A stretch of DNA of 64,000 bases from Acidobacteriota bacterium (GTDB taxonomy: Bacteria; Acidobacteriota; Vicinamibacteria; Vicinamibacterales; CAVVIG01): contig JADZED010000001.1 of NCBI GenBank assembly GCA_020850715.1, positions 40,354-104,353 of the forward strand, in the 5' to 3' direction. The notes beneath the pieces are model-generated. The model had not been told where the DNA came from, did no database searches, and saw only the letters and a list, made by a program, of their open reading frames with translations. Both the position numbers and the translations under genes were made by a program. This document shows, in pieces, positions 9,329 to 21,556 of this stretch (the stretch's first letter is position 1; the number at the start of each line of letters is the position of its first letter).

Positions 9329-10312
9329 CTACCAGCCGAGCACGCGCGCGAACATCAGCGGCGCGACGATCGTGGCGTCCGACTCGATGACGTACGACGG
9401 CGTATCGACGCCGAGCTTGCCCCAGGTGATCTTCTCGTTCGGCACGGCGCCCGAGTACGAGCCATAGCTGGTCGTCGAGTCGCTGATCTGGCAGAAGTAG
9501 CCCCAGAGCCGCACGTCGTGCAGCCGCAGGTCCTGCTGCAGCATCGGCACCACGCAGACCGGGAAATCGCCCGCGATGCCGCCGCCGATCTGGAAGAAGC
9601 CGATCGAGACGTCCGCGCTGGTGCGGCGGTACCAGTCGGCGAGGGCGATCATGTACTCGATGCCCGACTTCACCGTGTGCGGCGACTTGATGTCGCCGCC
9701 GATGCAGTGCGCAGCGAACACGTTGCCCAGCGTCGAGTCCTCCCACCCGGGCACGAACATCGGCAGCCGGGCCTGCGCGGCGGCGAGCAGCCAGCTGTCG
9801 TTCGGATCGATCTCATAGTGCGGTTCGAGCGAACCCGAGAGCAGCAGGCGATACATGTACTCGTGCGGGAAGAAGCGTGCGCCGCCCTCATCGCAGGCCT
9901 GCCAGTCGCGCAGCACGAAGCTCTCGATGCGCCGCATGGCCTCGTGCTCGGGGATGCAGGTGTCGGTCACGCGGTTCATGTGGCGTTCGAGCAGCGCCTG
10001 TTCGTCCTGCGGCGTGAGATAGCGGTAGCGCGGCACCCGCTCGTAGTGCGAATGGGCGACGAGGTTGAACACGTCCTCTTCGAGGTTCGCGCCGGTGCAG
10101 CAGATCGCGTGCACCTTGCCCTTCCGGATCATCTCCGCGAGCGAGAGTCCGAGTTCGGCGGTGCTCATGGCGCCTGCCAGCGTCATGAGCATGCGGCCGC
10201 CGCTCTCGAGATGCTGGAGGTAGCCGTCGCTCGCGTCCTTGACGACCGCGGCGTTGAAGTGGCGGTAGTGCCGTTCGATGAAGGCCGAAACGGCGCCGGC
10301 GGGGTGAGTCAC
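9329..10312 (-). CDS. deoxyhypusine synthase homologue
   Basis: 327 residues from a GTG start (the frame is open upstream but not protein-like). The Rossmann fold of deoxyhypusine synthase is evident: ICCTGANLEEDVFN near the NAD site, and NEKITWGKLG, which carries the Lys equivalent to the enzyme-imine Lys of the eukaryotic enzyme. Bacteria lack eIF5A, so the substrate cannot be the usual eIF5A lysine; related bacterial proteins are thought to act on polyamines. Downstream genes are unrelated. A weak -24/-12 promoter match lies at 10329-10343. Confidence 0.8.
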   Translation of the reverse strand: MTHPAGAVSAFIERHYRHFNAAVVKDASDGYLQHLESGGRMLMTLAGAMSTAELGLSLAEMIRKGKVHAICCTGANLEEDVFNLVAHSHYERVPRYRYLTPQDEQALLERHMNRVTDTCIPEHEAMRRIESFVLRDWQACDEGGARFFPHEYMYRLLLSGSLEPHYEIDPNDSWLLAAAQARLPMFVPGWEDSTLGNVFAAHCIGGDIKSPHTVKSGIEYMIALADWYRRTSADVSIGFFQIGGGIAGDFPVCVVPMLQQDLRLHDVRLWGYFCQISDSTTSYGSYSGAVPNEKITWGKLGVDTPSYVIESDATIVAPLMFARVLGW

Positions 10313-10626
10313 GATGCGCGCCCCTTCTGCAACCAGGGATCCGGGATCCGGTCGGCGCTGGGTCGCGGCAGCTCGCCCGGAGCGCCCTACGGTCGTCGGA
10401 CGACCGCCATCGGCACGCGAGGTGGCTGCCACGGATTGTAATCGAAATCCGGCATGGGCGAACAGATGACGCGCGTCGTCGGGGCCGCACGATCCGGCAT
10501 CTGCACGATCGTCCGCGCTGGTCCGGCGGGAGGAGAGGAAGCGACGACCGGCCGGGCGCGCCAGCGGCGGCCCGGCAGATGGCCGACTCGTGCCGCATCG
10601 CCGGCGCCGGCGGCCTCGGCCGGGTC
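10313..10626. other. intergenic region with inverted repeat, no gene seen
   Basis: 314 bases between the Usp stop and the deoxyhypusine synthase homologue. A perfect inverted repeat GGTCGTC-G-GACGACC lies at 10391-10405. A weak -24/-12 match on the minus strand (10329-10343, CGGATCC-CTGG-TTGC) sits just before the GTG start. CGAAATCCGGC at 10443-10453 resembles the palindrome core found upstream of other sigma-54 candidates. Short open frames here have no protein-like composition. Confidence 0.4.
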
Positions 10627-11096
10627 TCACGACACCGCGGTTGCCGCAGGCTTCTCGTCCGGCACGGCCAGTTCGCGTTCGGGGTGGCGGACCGTGAGCA
10701 CCGGACAGGGCGCCGAGCGGACCAGGTGCTCGGCCACGCTGCCCATCAGCGCACGGTCGAATCCCGTGCGCCCGTGGGTACCGACGACGATGAGATCGAT
10801 CTCGGCCCGGCGGGCGTAATCGATGATCGCGTCGGCGGGACGGCTCGCGATCTCGAGAACCGCCCTGGCGTTCAGCGTGGTGCGATCCTCGGCGGTCAGG
10901 CAGGTCGCGAGGCTCTGCGCCGCGTGCGTCTCGATGACGCCCGGATCGGCGAAGGTCGGACGCAGGAAGGGGTTGGCGACCGCATGCAGGACGTGCAGCG
11001 TCGCGCCCAGGCTCCGCGCGAGCGCGCGCCCGTAGGCCAGCGCGGCGTCGGACTCAGGACTGAAGTCTGTGGCGACGAGAATCTGCTTGGCGACAA

Positions 11097-11100
<4 letters not shown>
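10627..11100 (-). CDS. universal stress protein (UspA family)
   Basis: 157 residues, one Usp domain. It begins with the typical KQILVATDFSPESDAALAYG and contains the ATP-binding signature GTHGRTGFDRALMGS (G-x2-G-x9-G-S/T), so it is of the nucleotide-binding type. Its ATG overlaps the stop of the PFOR gene (ATGA), so it is probably co-translated with nifJ. Usp proteins of this kind accumulate in energy-limited or oxygen-starved cells. It has a short charged C-terminal tail after the domain. Confidence 0.9.
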
Positions 11101-14693
<3,593 letters not shown>

Positions 14694-14705
14694 GCCAAGC
14701 CGTCT

Positions 14706-14720
14706 GCAATCGGTATGCTG
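14706..14720 (-). promoter_or_regulatory. candidate sigma-54 (-24/-12) promoter of nifJ
   Basis: Read on the minus strand: CAGCATA-CCGA-TTGC, against the consensus TGGCAYR-N4-TTGC. The -12 element is perfect, while the -24 GG is AG, so this is a moderate match. Transcription would start about one base before the nifJ GTG. Confidence 0.4.
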
Positions 14721-14730
14721 AGGTAGGATG

Positions 14731-14774
14731 GGCCGATATTCGGCCTGCAGGAGGCCGCCTGCCGGAAATCCGGC
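14731..14774. promoter_or_regulatory. palindromes in the nifJ / regulator divergent region
   Basis: Two perfect inverted repeats: GGCCGA-TAT-TCGGCC (14731-14745) and GCCGGA-AA-TCCGGC (14761-14774). The second shares its CGGAAATCCG core, on the opposite strand, with a palindrome at 19098-19111 upstream of a strong sigma-54 promoter. It is about 73 bases upstream of the inferred nifJ start, a normal place for an enhancer-binding protein. Binding protein unknown. Confidence 0.45.
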
Positions 14775-14823
14775 GCGCGTGCAAGACGATTCTGCGGCGT
14801 CTGCCGATATATTCTTGACCGAC

Positions 14824-16191
14824 ATGCGCGCCACCATCCTCGTCGTCGACGACGAACAGCTCGTGCGCTGGTCGCTGACCGCGCGGCTGCGGGACGAAGG
14901 CTACCGGGTGCTCGAGGCGCAAACGGCTGCCGAAGCGCTCGAGCGCCATCGGCAGGGCGTCGACCTGGTGCTGCTCGACTACAAGCTGCCCGACGGCGAC
15001 GGCCTCGAGGTCCTGCAGCAGATGAAGCGGGCGGACCCTGAAACCCTGGTCATCCTCCTCACCGGCCATGCGAGCGTCGAGCTTGCCGTCGCGGCGATGA
15101 AGCAGGGCGCGTATCACTACGCGAACAAGCCGTTCAACCTCGACGAGATCGCGCTGATCGTCGAGAAAGCGCTCGAGACCACGCAGCTGCGCCGGGAGGT
15201 GCGGGCGCTGCGGTCGAGCCAGGCGCAGCCCTTCAGCCTGGATCGCATTGTCGGCGAGAGCGAACCGGTGGTGGCCGTGCGCGGCCTGTTGAAGAAGATC
15301 GCGGCGAGCCCGGCCTCGACGGTGCTGTTGACGGGCGAGAGCGGGACCGGCAAGGACCTGGCCGCGAAAGTGATCCACTACGCCAGCAGCCGATCGTCGA
15401 AGCCGTTCATGAACATCACCTGCTCGGCGCTGCCCGAAGCGCTGCTCGAGAGCGAGCTGTTCGGGCACGAGCGGGGCGCCTTCACCGGCGCGGATCGGCA
15501 GAAGCGGGGGCTTTTCGAGCTGGCCGACGGCGGCACGGTGTTTCTCGACGAGGTCGGCGAGATGGTGGCGGCGCTGCAGGCCAAGCTGCTGCGCTTCCTC
15601 GAGGAGAAGACGTTCAAGCGGGTTGGCGGATCGCAGGACATCCGCGTGGACGTGCGCGTGATCGCCGCGACCAACCGCAGGCTCGAAGACGAGGTGAAGC
15701 AGGGCAAGTTCCGCGAGGATCTGTACTACCGCTTGAACGTGCTGCCGATCGTGCTGCCGCCGCTGCGCGAGCGCGCCAGGGACATCCCGCTGCTCCTGAA
15801 GTACTACGTCGACACCTTCAACACCGAATTCAAGAAACGCATTCAAGGCATCGAGCCGGCCGCGCTGGCCAGGCTCCAGGCCTACCCCTGGCCGGGGAAC
15901 ATCCGCGAACTGCGCAACGCCGTCGAACGGGCGATGCTGCTCGGCGAGGGTGCGATGCTCGCGCTCGACGACTTCCCGATGACCTCCGGCGCCGGGATCA
16001 TCCGGCGGGCCGACGGCGTCGAGCTGCCCTCGCAGGGGCTCGATCTCGAGCAGCTCGAACGTTCGCTGGTCGTACAGGCGCTGCAGCGCAGCGGCTGGAA
16101 CCAGACCAAGGCGGCGGCGCTGCTCGGCCTCAATCGCGACCAGATCCGGTACCGCATCGAGAAGTTCAAGCTCGAGCGCACCGCGGTGTAG
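14824..16191 (+). CDS. NtrC-family sigma-54 response regulator
   Basis: 455 residues: receiver domain (1-120, phospho-acceptor Asp52 in [10 protein letters not shown], Lys102), AAA+ domain with Walker A GESGTGKD (171-178), the sigma-54-contacting GAFTGA loop (218-223) and Walker B GGTVFLDE, then a Fis-type helix-turn-helix near the C-terminus ([20 protein letters not shown]). It is therefore a phosphorylation-dependent activator of sigma-54 RNA polymerase. ATG at 14824 is chosen because the upstream in-frame sequence overlaps the promoter region. It is divergent from nifJ and 1.3 kb from the FixL-like kinase, its most likely partner. Confidence 0.93.
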   Translation: MRATILVVDDEQLVRWSLTARLRDEGYRVLEAQTAAEALERHRQGVDLVLLDYKLPDGDGLEVLQQMKRADPETLVILLTGHASVELAVAAMKQGAYHYANKPFNLDEIALIVEKALETTQLRREVRALRSSQAQPFSLDRIVGESEPVVAVRGLLKKIAASPASTVLLTGESGTGKDLAAKVIHYASSRSSKPFMNITCSALPEALLESELFGHERGAFTGADRQKRGLFELADGGTVFLDEVGEMVAALQAKLLRFLEEKTFKRVGGSQDIRVDVRVIAATNRRLEDEVKQGKFREDLYYRLNVLPIVLPPLRERARDIPLLLKYYVDTFNTEFKKRIQGIEPAALARLQAYPWPGNIRELRNAVERAMLLGEGAMLALDDFPMTSGAGIIRRADGVELPSQGLDLEQLERSLVVQALQRSGWNQTKAAALLGLNRDQIRYRIEKFKLERTAV

Positions 16192-16258
16192 GGTACGGCG
16201 CGAAAGAACCTCCGCTGCGGCGGTGGCTCCCCGCGGGTTTCTGACGCGCGCGCGGCGG

Positions 16259-17326
16259 CTATGCCTCGGGATCGCCGCGGCCCGACGGTCGCGCGCGCAT
16301 GGCCGTCTCGTAGGCGAGCCACGAGCTCCAGCCGCCGAGCGTCTGCAGGTAGTGACCGCGTTCGAATGCCTCCGGCGCATCGGCCGCCGAGAGGCTCAGG
16401 CGCCCGCGCACGTCGCCGAGGCTGGCGAAGCCGAGTGCATCCATCCAGCGGAGAAGCTCGTCGCGCATCGAGGCGAAGTACGACGGCCCGTGGCGGAGGA
16501 TCGCCGAGACGACCTGCACCACGTCTGCGCCGGCGAGCAGCGCCTTGATGGCGTCGGCCGGCGTCGCGATGCCGCCGACTGCGGCGAGAGAGCAGCGAAG
16601 CTGGCCCCGCAGGATCGCGAGCCATCGCAGCCGGAGCAGCAGCTCCGAGCTGTCCGACAGTTCCAGCCGCGGCCAGACCGCGAGGTGCTGGAGATCGATG
16701 TCGGGCTGCATGAACCGGTTGAAGATCACCAGGCCGTCGGCCCCCGCCTGCTCCAATCCGCGCGCCACGTTCGCGAAGGCCGTGAAGAAGGGGGAGACCT
16801 TGACCGCCACCGGCATCTTCACCAGCCGCTTCAGGTCTTCGACCATCAGCCGGTGCGCCCGTTCGACGCCGGCGGCCGACTGGTTCGCGTCGGCGATCAC
16901 CTCGTAGACGTTGAGCTCGAGGGCGTCGGCGCCGGCCTCTTCGATCCGCGCCGCAAATTTCAGCCAGCGCTCGGGCGAGGTGCCGTTGAGCGAGGCGATG
17001 ACGGGGATGGCGACCGAGGCCTTGAGCTTGCGAATGTGCTCGAGATAGCCCTCGGGGTTGAAGACATAGGCATCGGGCTCCGGAAAATGCGCGAGCACCG
17101 AGGCGAAGCCGCTGTCGAGCCGATCCATGCGGTGTACGCGTCCCGATTCGGACTCCGAGATCTGCTCCTCGAACAGCGAGTGGAGCACGATGGCGGCGCA
17201 GCCGGCATCCTCGAGCCGCCGGATCGTGTCCAGGTTGTCGCCAAGGGGTGAAGCGCCGGCGACGAAGGGATTGGCGAGCTGCAGCCCGAGGTAGCGGGTC
17301 GACAAGGCGTTTTCGGGACTGGTCAC
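16259..17326 (-). CDS. dihydroorotate-dehydrogenase-like flavoprotein (PreA-like)
   Basis: 355 residues from GTG, preceded by GGAGG. A TIM-barrel FMN enzyme of the dihydroorotate dehydrogenase superfamily: N-terminal STRYLGLQLANPFVAGASPL, NVYEV in the middle and phosphate-binding segments AAVGGIAT and LAGADVVQVVSA. Homologues often sit beside pyruvate:ferredoxin oxidoreductase genes in anaerobes. A redox role with ferredoxin is more likely than pyrimidine synthesis, but the substrate is unknown. A near-consensus sigma-54 promoter lies directly upstream. Confidence 0.82.
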   Translation of the reverse strand: MTSPENALSTRYLGLQLANPFVAGASPLGDNLDTIRRLEDAGCAAIVLHSLFEEQISESESGRVHRMDRLDSGFASVLAHFPEPDAYVFNPEGYLEHIRKLKASVAIPVIASLNGTSPERWLKFAARIEEAGADALELNVYEVIADANQSAAGVERAHRLMVEDLKRLVKMPVAVKVSPFFTAFANVARGLEQAGADGLVIFNRFMQPDIDLQHLAVWPRLELSDSSELLLRLRWLAILRGQLRCSLAAVGGIATPADAIKALLAGADVVQVVSAILRHGPSYFASMRDELLRWMDALGFASLGDVRGRLSLSAADAPEAFERGHYLQTLGGWSSWLAYETAMRARPSGRGDPEA

Positions 17327-17348
17327 ACCGGCCTCCGCCGGCCGGGGC

Positions 17349-17363
17349 GCAAGAGACGTGCCG
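17349..17363 (-). promoter_or_regulatory. sigma-54 promoter of the dihydroorotate-dehydrogenase-like gene
   Basis: Minus-strand sequence CGGCACG-TCTC-TTGC differs from the consensus TGGCACG-N4-TTGC only at the first base. The -12 element lies 23 bases before the GTG start, leaving an 11-base leader with GGAGG. An inverted pair TTTCCCG / CGGGAAA at 17445-17472 lies about 100 bases upstream and could bind an activator. Confidence 0.75.
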
Positions 17364-17478
17364 GCCGGGTGCGTGCGAAGCGACGGCGATCGGCGCCGCA
17401 CGGGCGGCATCCCGGGAGCCGGGCGGGCCGGCGCTCCGCGAGAATTTCCCGGGGGTGCTATCCTTCGGGAAATCGACC

Positions 17479-18573
17479 ATGCCCGCCGAGATGTCCGACG
17501 CGTCCGCGCTCGCGGCACAGTTGCGCGCCAGCGAAGCACGCTGGCGCGCCATCTTCGATTCGGCCGTCGACGGCATCATCCTCATCGACGGCGGGGGGCT
17601 GATCGAGGCCTACAACGCCGGCGCGGTCAGGCTGTTCGGCTATGCCGAGGACGAGGTGCTCGGCCGCAACGTCACGATGCTCATGCCCTCGCCCTACCGC
17701 GAGGAGCACGACGGGTACATCGAACGCTATCTGGCGAGCGGTCAGGCCCGGATCATCGGCATCGGCCGCGAGGTCACCGGGCAGCGCAAGGACGGAACGA
17801 CCTTCCCGGTGCACCTGTCGGTCGGCGAGATCACCATTGGCGGACAGCGCAAGTTCACCGGGATTCTGCACGACCTCACCAGGCGCGTGCGGATGGAGAA
17901 CCAGCTGCGCGAGCAGGAATCGCTGGCGCGTCTCGGAGAGATGGCCGGGCTGATCGCGCACGAGGTGAAGAACCCGCTGGCCGGCATTCGCGGGGCGATC
18001 CAGGTCGTCGGCAGCCGCATGCCGGCGGAGGTGCCCGACGCGTCGATCCTGAAAGAGATCATCAACCGCATCGACGCCCTCGATCAGATGATGCGAGAGC
18101 TGCTGCTGTTCGCCCGGCCGCCGAGTCCGACACGCGCGCCGATCGACGTGGCGGGGCTGGTACGATCGACCGCCGGCCTCCTGCAGCAGGATCCGCTGCT
18201 GCGCCACGTGCGGATCGAGGTCGTCGGCGGCGCGCCGCCGATCTCGGGCGACCCCGACATGCTGAAGATCGTGTTCCAGAACCTCTTCATCAACAGCGCG
18301 CAGGCGATGCAGGGCGCGGGCAGCATCCAGGTGGCGGTTGCGTCCAAGGGCGAGCACTGCGAGATCCTGGTCGCCGATCGCGGGCCGGGCATCCCCCATG
18401 AGGTGCGCGAGCGCGTCTTCGCGCCGTTCTTCACGACGAAGTCTCGCGGCACCGGCCTCGGGCTGCCCACCGCGCGGCGGCTCGTCGAAGTCCATCGCGG
18501 CAGTATCGAGATCGACTGCCCCGCCGGCGGCGGCACGACGGTCACCATCCAGCTTCCATTCCACGCCTCCTGA
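17479..18573 (+). CDS. FixL-like haem-PAS sensor histidine kinase
   Basis: 364 residues, soluble. The PAS domain (about 18-137) closely follows FixL: MPSPYREEHDGYIERY with His77 in the haem-ligand position and IIGIGREVTGQRKDGTTFP with Arg97. The His-Arg distance of 20 equals that between His200 and Arg220 of Bradyrhizobium FixL, so haem-based oxygen sensing is likely. A HisKA domain follows with phospho-acceptor His161 in IAHEVKNPLAG, then a HATPase_c domain (NLFINSAQAM, DRGPGIP, GTGLGLPTARR). A single-domain receiver follows 38 bases downstream. The start could be the second ATG at 17491. Confidence 0.9.
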   Translation: MPAEMSDASALAAQLRASEARWRAIFDSAVDGIILIDGGGLIEAYNAGAVRLFGYAEDEVLGRNVTMLMPSPYREEHDGYIERYLASGQARIIGIGREVTGQRKDGTTFPVHLSVGEITIGGQRKFTGILHDLTRRVRMENQLREQESLARLGEMAGLIAHEVKNPLAGIRGAIQVVGSRMPAEVPDASILKEIINRIDALDQMMRELLLFARPPSPTRAPIDVAGLVRSTAGLLQQDPLLRHVRIEVVGGAPPISGDPDMLKIVFQNLFINSAQAMQGAGSIQVAVASKGEHCEILVADRGPGIPHEVRERVFAPFFTTKSRGTGLGLPTARRLVEVHRGSIEIDCPAGGGTTVTIQLPFHAS

Positions 18574-18611
18574 GCGCTGGCTCGCGTCTTGAAGCGCACC
18601 GGCGGCTGAGG

Positions 18612-19094
18612 GTGGACAGCATGCTCGGGACTGCGCGAATCGTGAGCACCACGGCGCCGGCCGCGTCAGACGGGCAGCCGCTCGAGAACGATTCCCCGCG
18701 GCAGCCGGGAATATCTCCGATCCTGCGTGTCCTCGTCATCGACGACGATCCGCTGATCCGCTGGGCGATTGGCGAGACGCTTCGCGAACGCGGCTGCACC
18801 GTCACCGACGCGCGCAACGGCGAGGAGGCGTTGCGCGAGCTGATTGCCGCCCCGGAGCCGTTCGACATCATCCTGCTCGACTACAGCCTTCCCGATTCGC
18901 GAGATCTCGCGCTGTTGAAGACGATCGGAGGACTGCGGCCGTACAGCCGCGTTCTCGTAATCACCGCCTTCGCCACGCCCGAGCTGATTGAAGAGGCCCG
19001 GCGGGCCGGCGCCTGCCGGGTCATCGCGAAGCCGTTCGAGATGCGCGACCTCGCGTCGAACGTGCTGGGCGCCTACCGCGAAGGCCGCCAGTAG
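18612..19094 (+). CDS. single-domain response regulator (NtrC-type receiver)
   Basis: 160 residues from GTG (ATG at 18621 also possible). An unstructured, Ser/Pro-rich N-terminus of about 38 residues precedes one receiver domain: VLVIDDDPLIRW, phospho-acceptor Asp90 in IILLDYSLPD, and Lys in VIAKPFE. No output domain. The LIRW and LDYxLPD signatures are shared with the sigma-54 regulator at 14824 and with another lone receiver at 26137, so it is probably a partner or phosphate sink of the kinase just upstream. Confidence 0.85.
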   Translation: MDSMLGTARIVSTTAPAASDGQPLENDSPRQPGISPILRVLVIDDDPLIRWAIGETLRERGCTVTDARNGEEALRELIAAPEPFDIILLDYSLPDSRDLALLKTIGGLRPYSRVLVITAFATPELIEEARRAGACRVIAKPFEMRDLASNVLGAYREGRQ

Positions 19095-19097
19095 CTG

Positions 19098-19123
19098 CGC
19101 GGATTTCCGCGTTTCCGCGAAAC
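19098..19123. promoter_or_regulatory. overlapping palindromes upstream of a sigma-54 promoter
   Basis: Two perfect inverted repeats side by side: CGCGGA-TT-TCCGCG (19098-19111) and GTTTC-CGC-GAAAC (19111-19123). They lie about 110-130 bases upstream of the predicted start site, the usual place of enhancer-binding-protein sites. The core CGGATTTCCG is the reverse complement of the core at 14761-14774. Confidence 0.5.
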
Positions 19124-19204
19124 ATTCCCCATCCGATGACGGCCTCCCGCGATGGTTTGTGCGGAAACTCCACGCCAGTCGCCGGTTTCCCGGCGTATCG
19201 GCTC

Positions 19205-19220
19205 TGGTACGGGGGTTGCC
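19205..19220 (+). promoter_or_regulatory. sigma-54 promoter of nifU-like / activator / usp operon
   Basis: TGGTACG-GGGG-TTGCC matches the consensus TGGYACR-N4-TTGCW at every conserved -24/-12 position except the last base. The predicted transcript starts near 19231, 36 bases before the NifU-like ATG. The next gene is itself a sigma-54 activator, so positive feedback is possible. Confidence 0.8.
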
Positions 19221-19266
19221 TTTCCCGCCCCACAGCGCTGGATGGCAGGGCGCGTCGGGAGGCCAG

Positions 19267-19491
19267 ATGGTGACGAGGGAAGCGGTAGAAGCGGTGCTGG
19301 AGCGGGTGCGCCCGTTTCTTCAGGCCGATGGGGGAGATATCGAGCTGATCGAGGTCGACGACCGGTCGGCGGGCGTTCGGCTCACCGGCAACTGTTCGTC
19401 GTGCCCGAGCGCGCACATGACGCTGCACGTCGGCATCGAAGCGATTCTCCGGGAAGAGCTGCCGGAGTTCGAGACGCTCAGGCAGGTGTGA
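19267..19491 (+). CDS. NifU C-terminal-domain protein (Fe-S cluster carrier)
   Basis: 74 residues, only the Nfu/NifU C-terminal domain. GNCSSCPSAHMTL carries the CxxC pair that holds a labile 4Fe-4S cluster between two subunits; LQADGGDIELIEV is the conserved domain start. It likely delivers clusters to Fe-S enzymes such as PFOR and the nitrate reductases in this window. It is first in an operon behind a sigma-54 promoter, with the activator gene 7 bases downstream. Confidence 0.9.
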   Translation: MVTREAVEAVLERVRPFLQADGGDIELIEVDDRSAGVRLTGNCSSCPSAHMTLHVGIEAILREELPEFETLRQV

Positions 19492-19498
19492 GGCGACC

Positions 19499-20613
<1,115 letters not shown>

Positions 20614-20617
<4 letters not shown>

Positions 20618-21081
20618 AGATTCTGATCGCGATAGACGACTCGCCCTGCTCGCAGGCGGCCATTCAGAGCGTCGCCCGGCAGTTCTCGTCGTCCGGCGCC
20701 GCGGTGCGCATTGTCCACGCCGATGAATGGCCGAAAGGGCTGCCGGCGTCGCTCGCGTTCGGTGAGGGTCCGGGAGCGGCCGCGGATCTGATAGCTGCCC
20801 GAGCCGAATCGCGCCGCCGCGGGGAACAGCTCCTGGCGGATGCGGCGCGGACGCTGACGGCTGCGCGATTCACCGTCGACACCGAACTGCGGGAAGGCGA
20901 GGCCGAGCACGCGATTCTCGAGGCCGCCGGCCAATGGCGGCCCGATCTGATCATCGTCGGCTCGCACGGCCGGCGCGGGCTCGATCGCTTTCTGCTGGGC
21001 AGCGTCTCGGAGCGGGTCGTGCGGCATTCGCCGGTCTCGGTTCAGGTCGTTCGAGTGCCGGACCGCGCCGCGCGCGCCTGA
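20614..21081 (+). CDS. universal stress protein
   Basis: 155 residues from a GTG that overlaps the stop of the activator gene. One Usp domain beginning KILIAIDDSPCSQAA, with the ATP-binding signature GSHGRRGLDRFLLGS. Third gene of the nifU-like / activator / usp operon. The predicted fold is complete and the signature intact, so it belongs to the nucleotide-binding class. Confidence 0.88.
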
Positions 21082-21085
21082 CGAG

Positions 21086-21098
21086 GCCCGTGACGGGC
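21086..21098. terminator. possible shared terminator hairpin
   Basis: GCCCGT-G-ACGGGC, a perfect 6-base-stem inverted repeat between two converging genes (Usp and the cytochrome). There is no T-run, so intrinsic termination is uncertain. Confidence 0.3.
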
Positions 21099-21148
21099 GG
21101 CACGCCCGGGACTGGCGCCGGGCAACGGCATCGCGCGCGGCCGCCCGA

Positions 21149-21556
21149 TCAGCGATCCTGGCGGAGGTCGAAGGCCAGCCGCGCCGCTTTTCTGTACCGA
21201 TGGCAGGCGTAGCAGCTCGCCACCAGCGGCGCGTAGGCACGGGCCGCCGCGTCGAGATCGCGCGCGCCGGCTGCGCGGGCCACGTCGCGCGACGCGGTCG
21301 CGAACGATTCCGTATAGCCCTGGAATTCGGGCGTCTTCAACTCATCCCATTCCGGCGAGTCCACGACGCGCACCAGTGCTCCCGCACTGTCGCGAAGCAT
21401 CGCGTAGTCGCTGGTCGTGAGCGCCTCCAGCATCCGCTGCGCGTGCTCCAGTTTCTCGCGCATCACGCGGTTGGTCCTCCTGGTCTGCCCGTCCATGGAG
21501 GAGGTGAGCGCGAGCGCGACGGCAATCGCCAGCGCAAGAGTTCTGTGTGTCGTCAT
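21149..21556 (-). CDS. periplasmic cytochrome c'-like protein
   Basis: 135 residues with a signal peptide (LALAIAVALALTSS). The mature part is all-helical with VMREKLEHAQRMLEAL, and the single haem motif CYACH (Cys115, Cys118, His119) lies close to the C-terminus, the layout of cytochrome c'-type four-helix proteins. These bind NO or carry electrons in the periplasm. The ATG overlaps the stop of the GNAT/acyl-CoA synthetase gene (ATGA) and has GGAGGTGTC as ribosome binding site, so it is expressed with that enzyme. Confidence 0.8.
   Translation of the reverse strand: MTTHRTLALAIAVALALTSSMDGQTRRTNRVMREKLEHAQRMLEALTTSDYAMLRDSAGALVRVVDSPEWDELKTPEFQGYTESFATASRDVARAAGARDLDAAARAYAPLVASCYACHRYRKAARLAFDLRQDR

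Noticed and set aside
17248..17478. Longer start for the FixL-like kinase
   Set aside because: The added sequence overlaps the divergent promoter and is Arg/Pro-rich with no domain.
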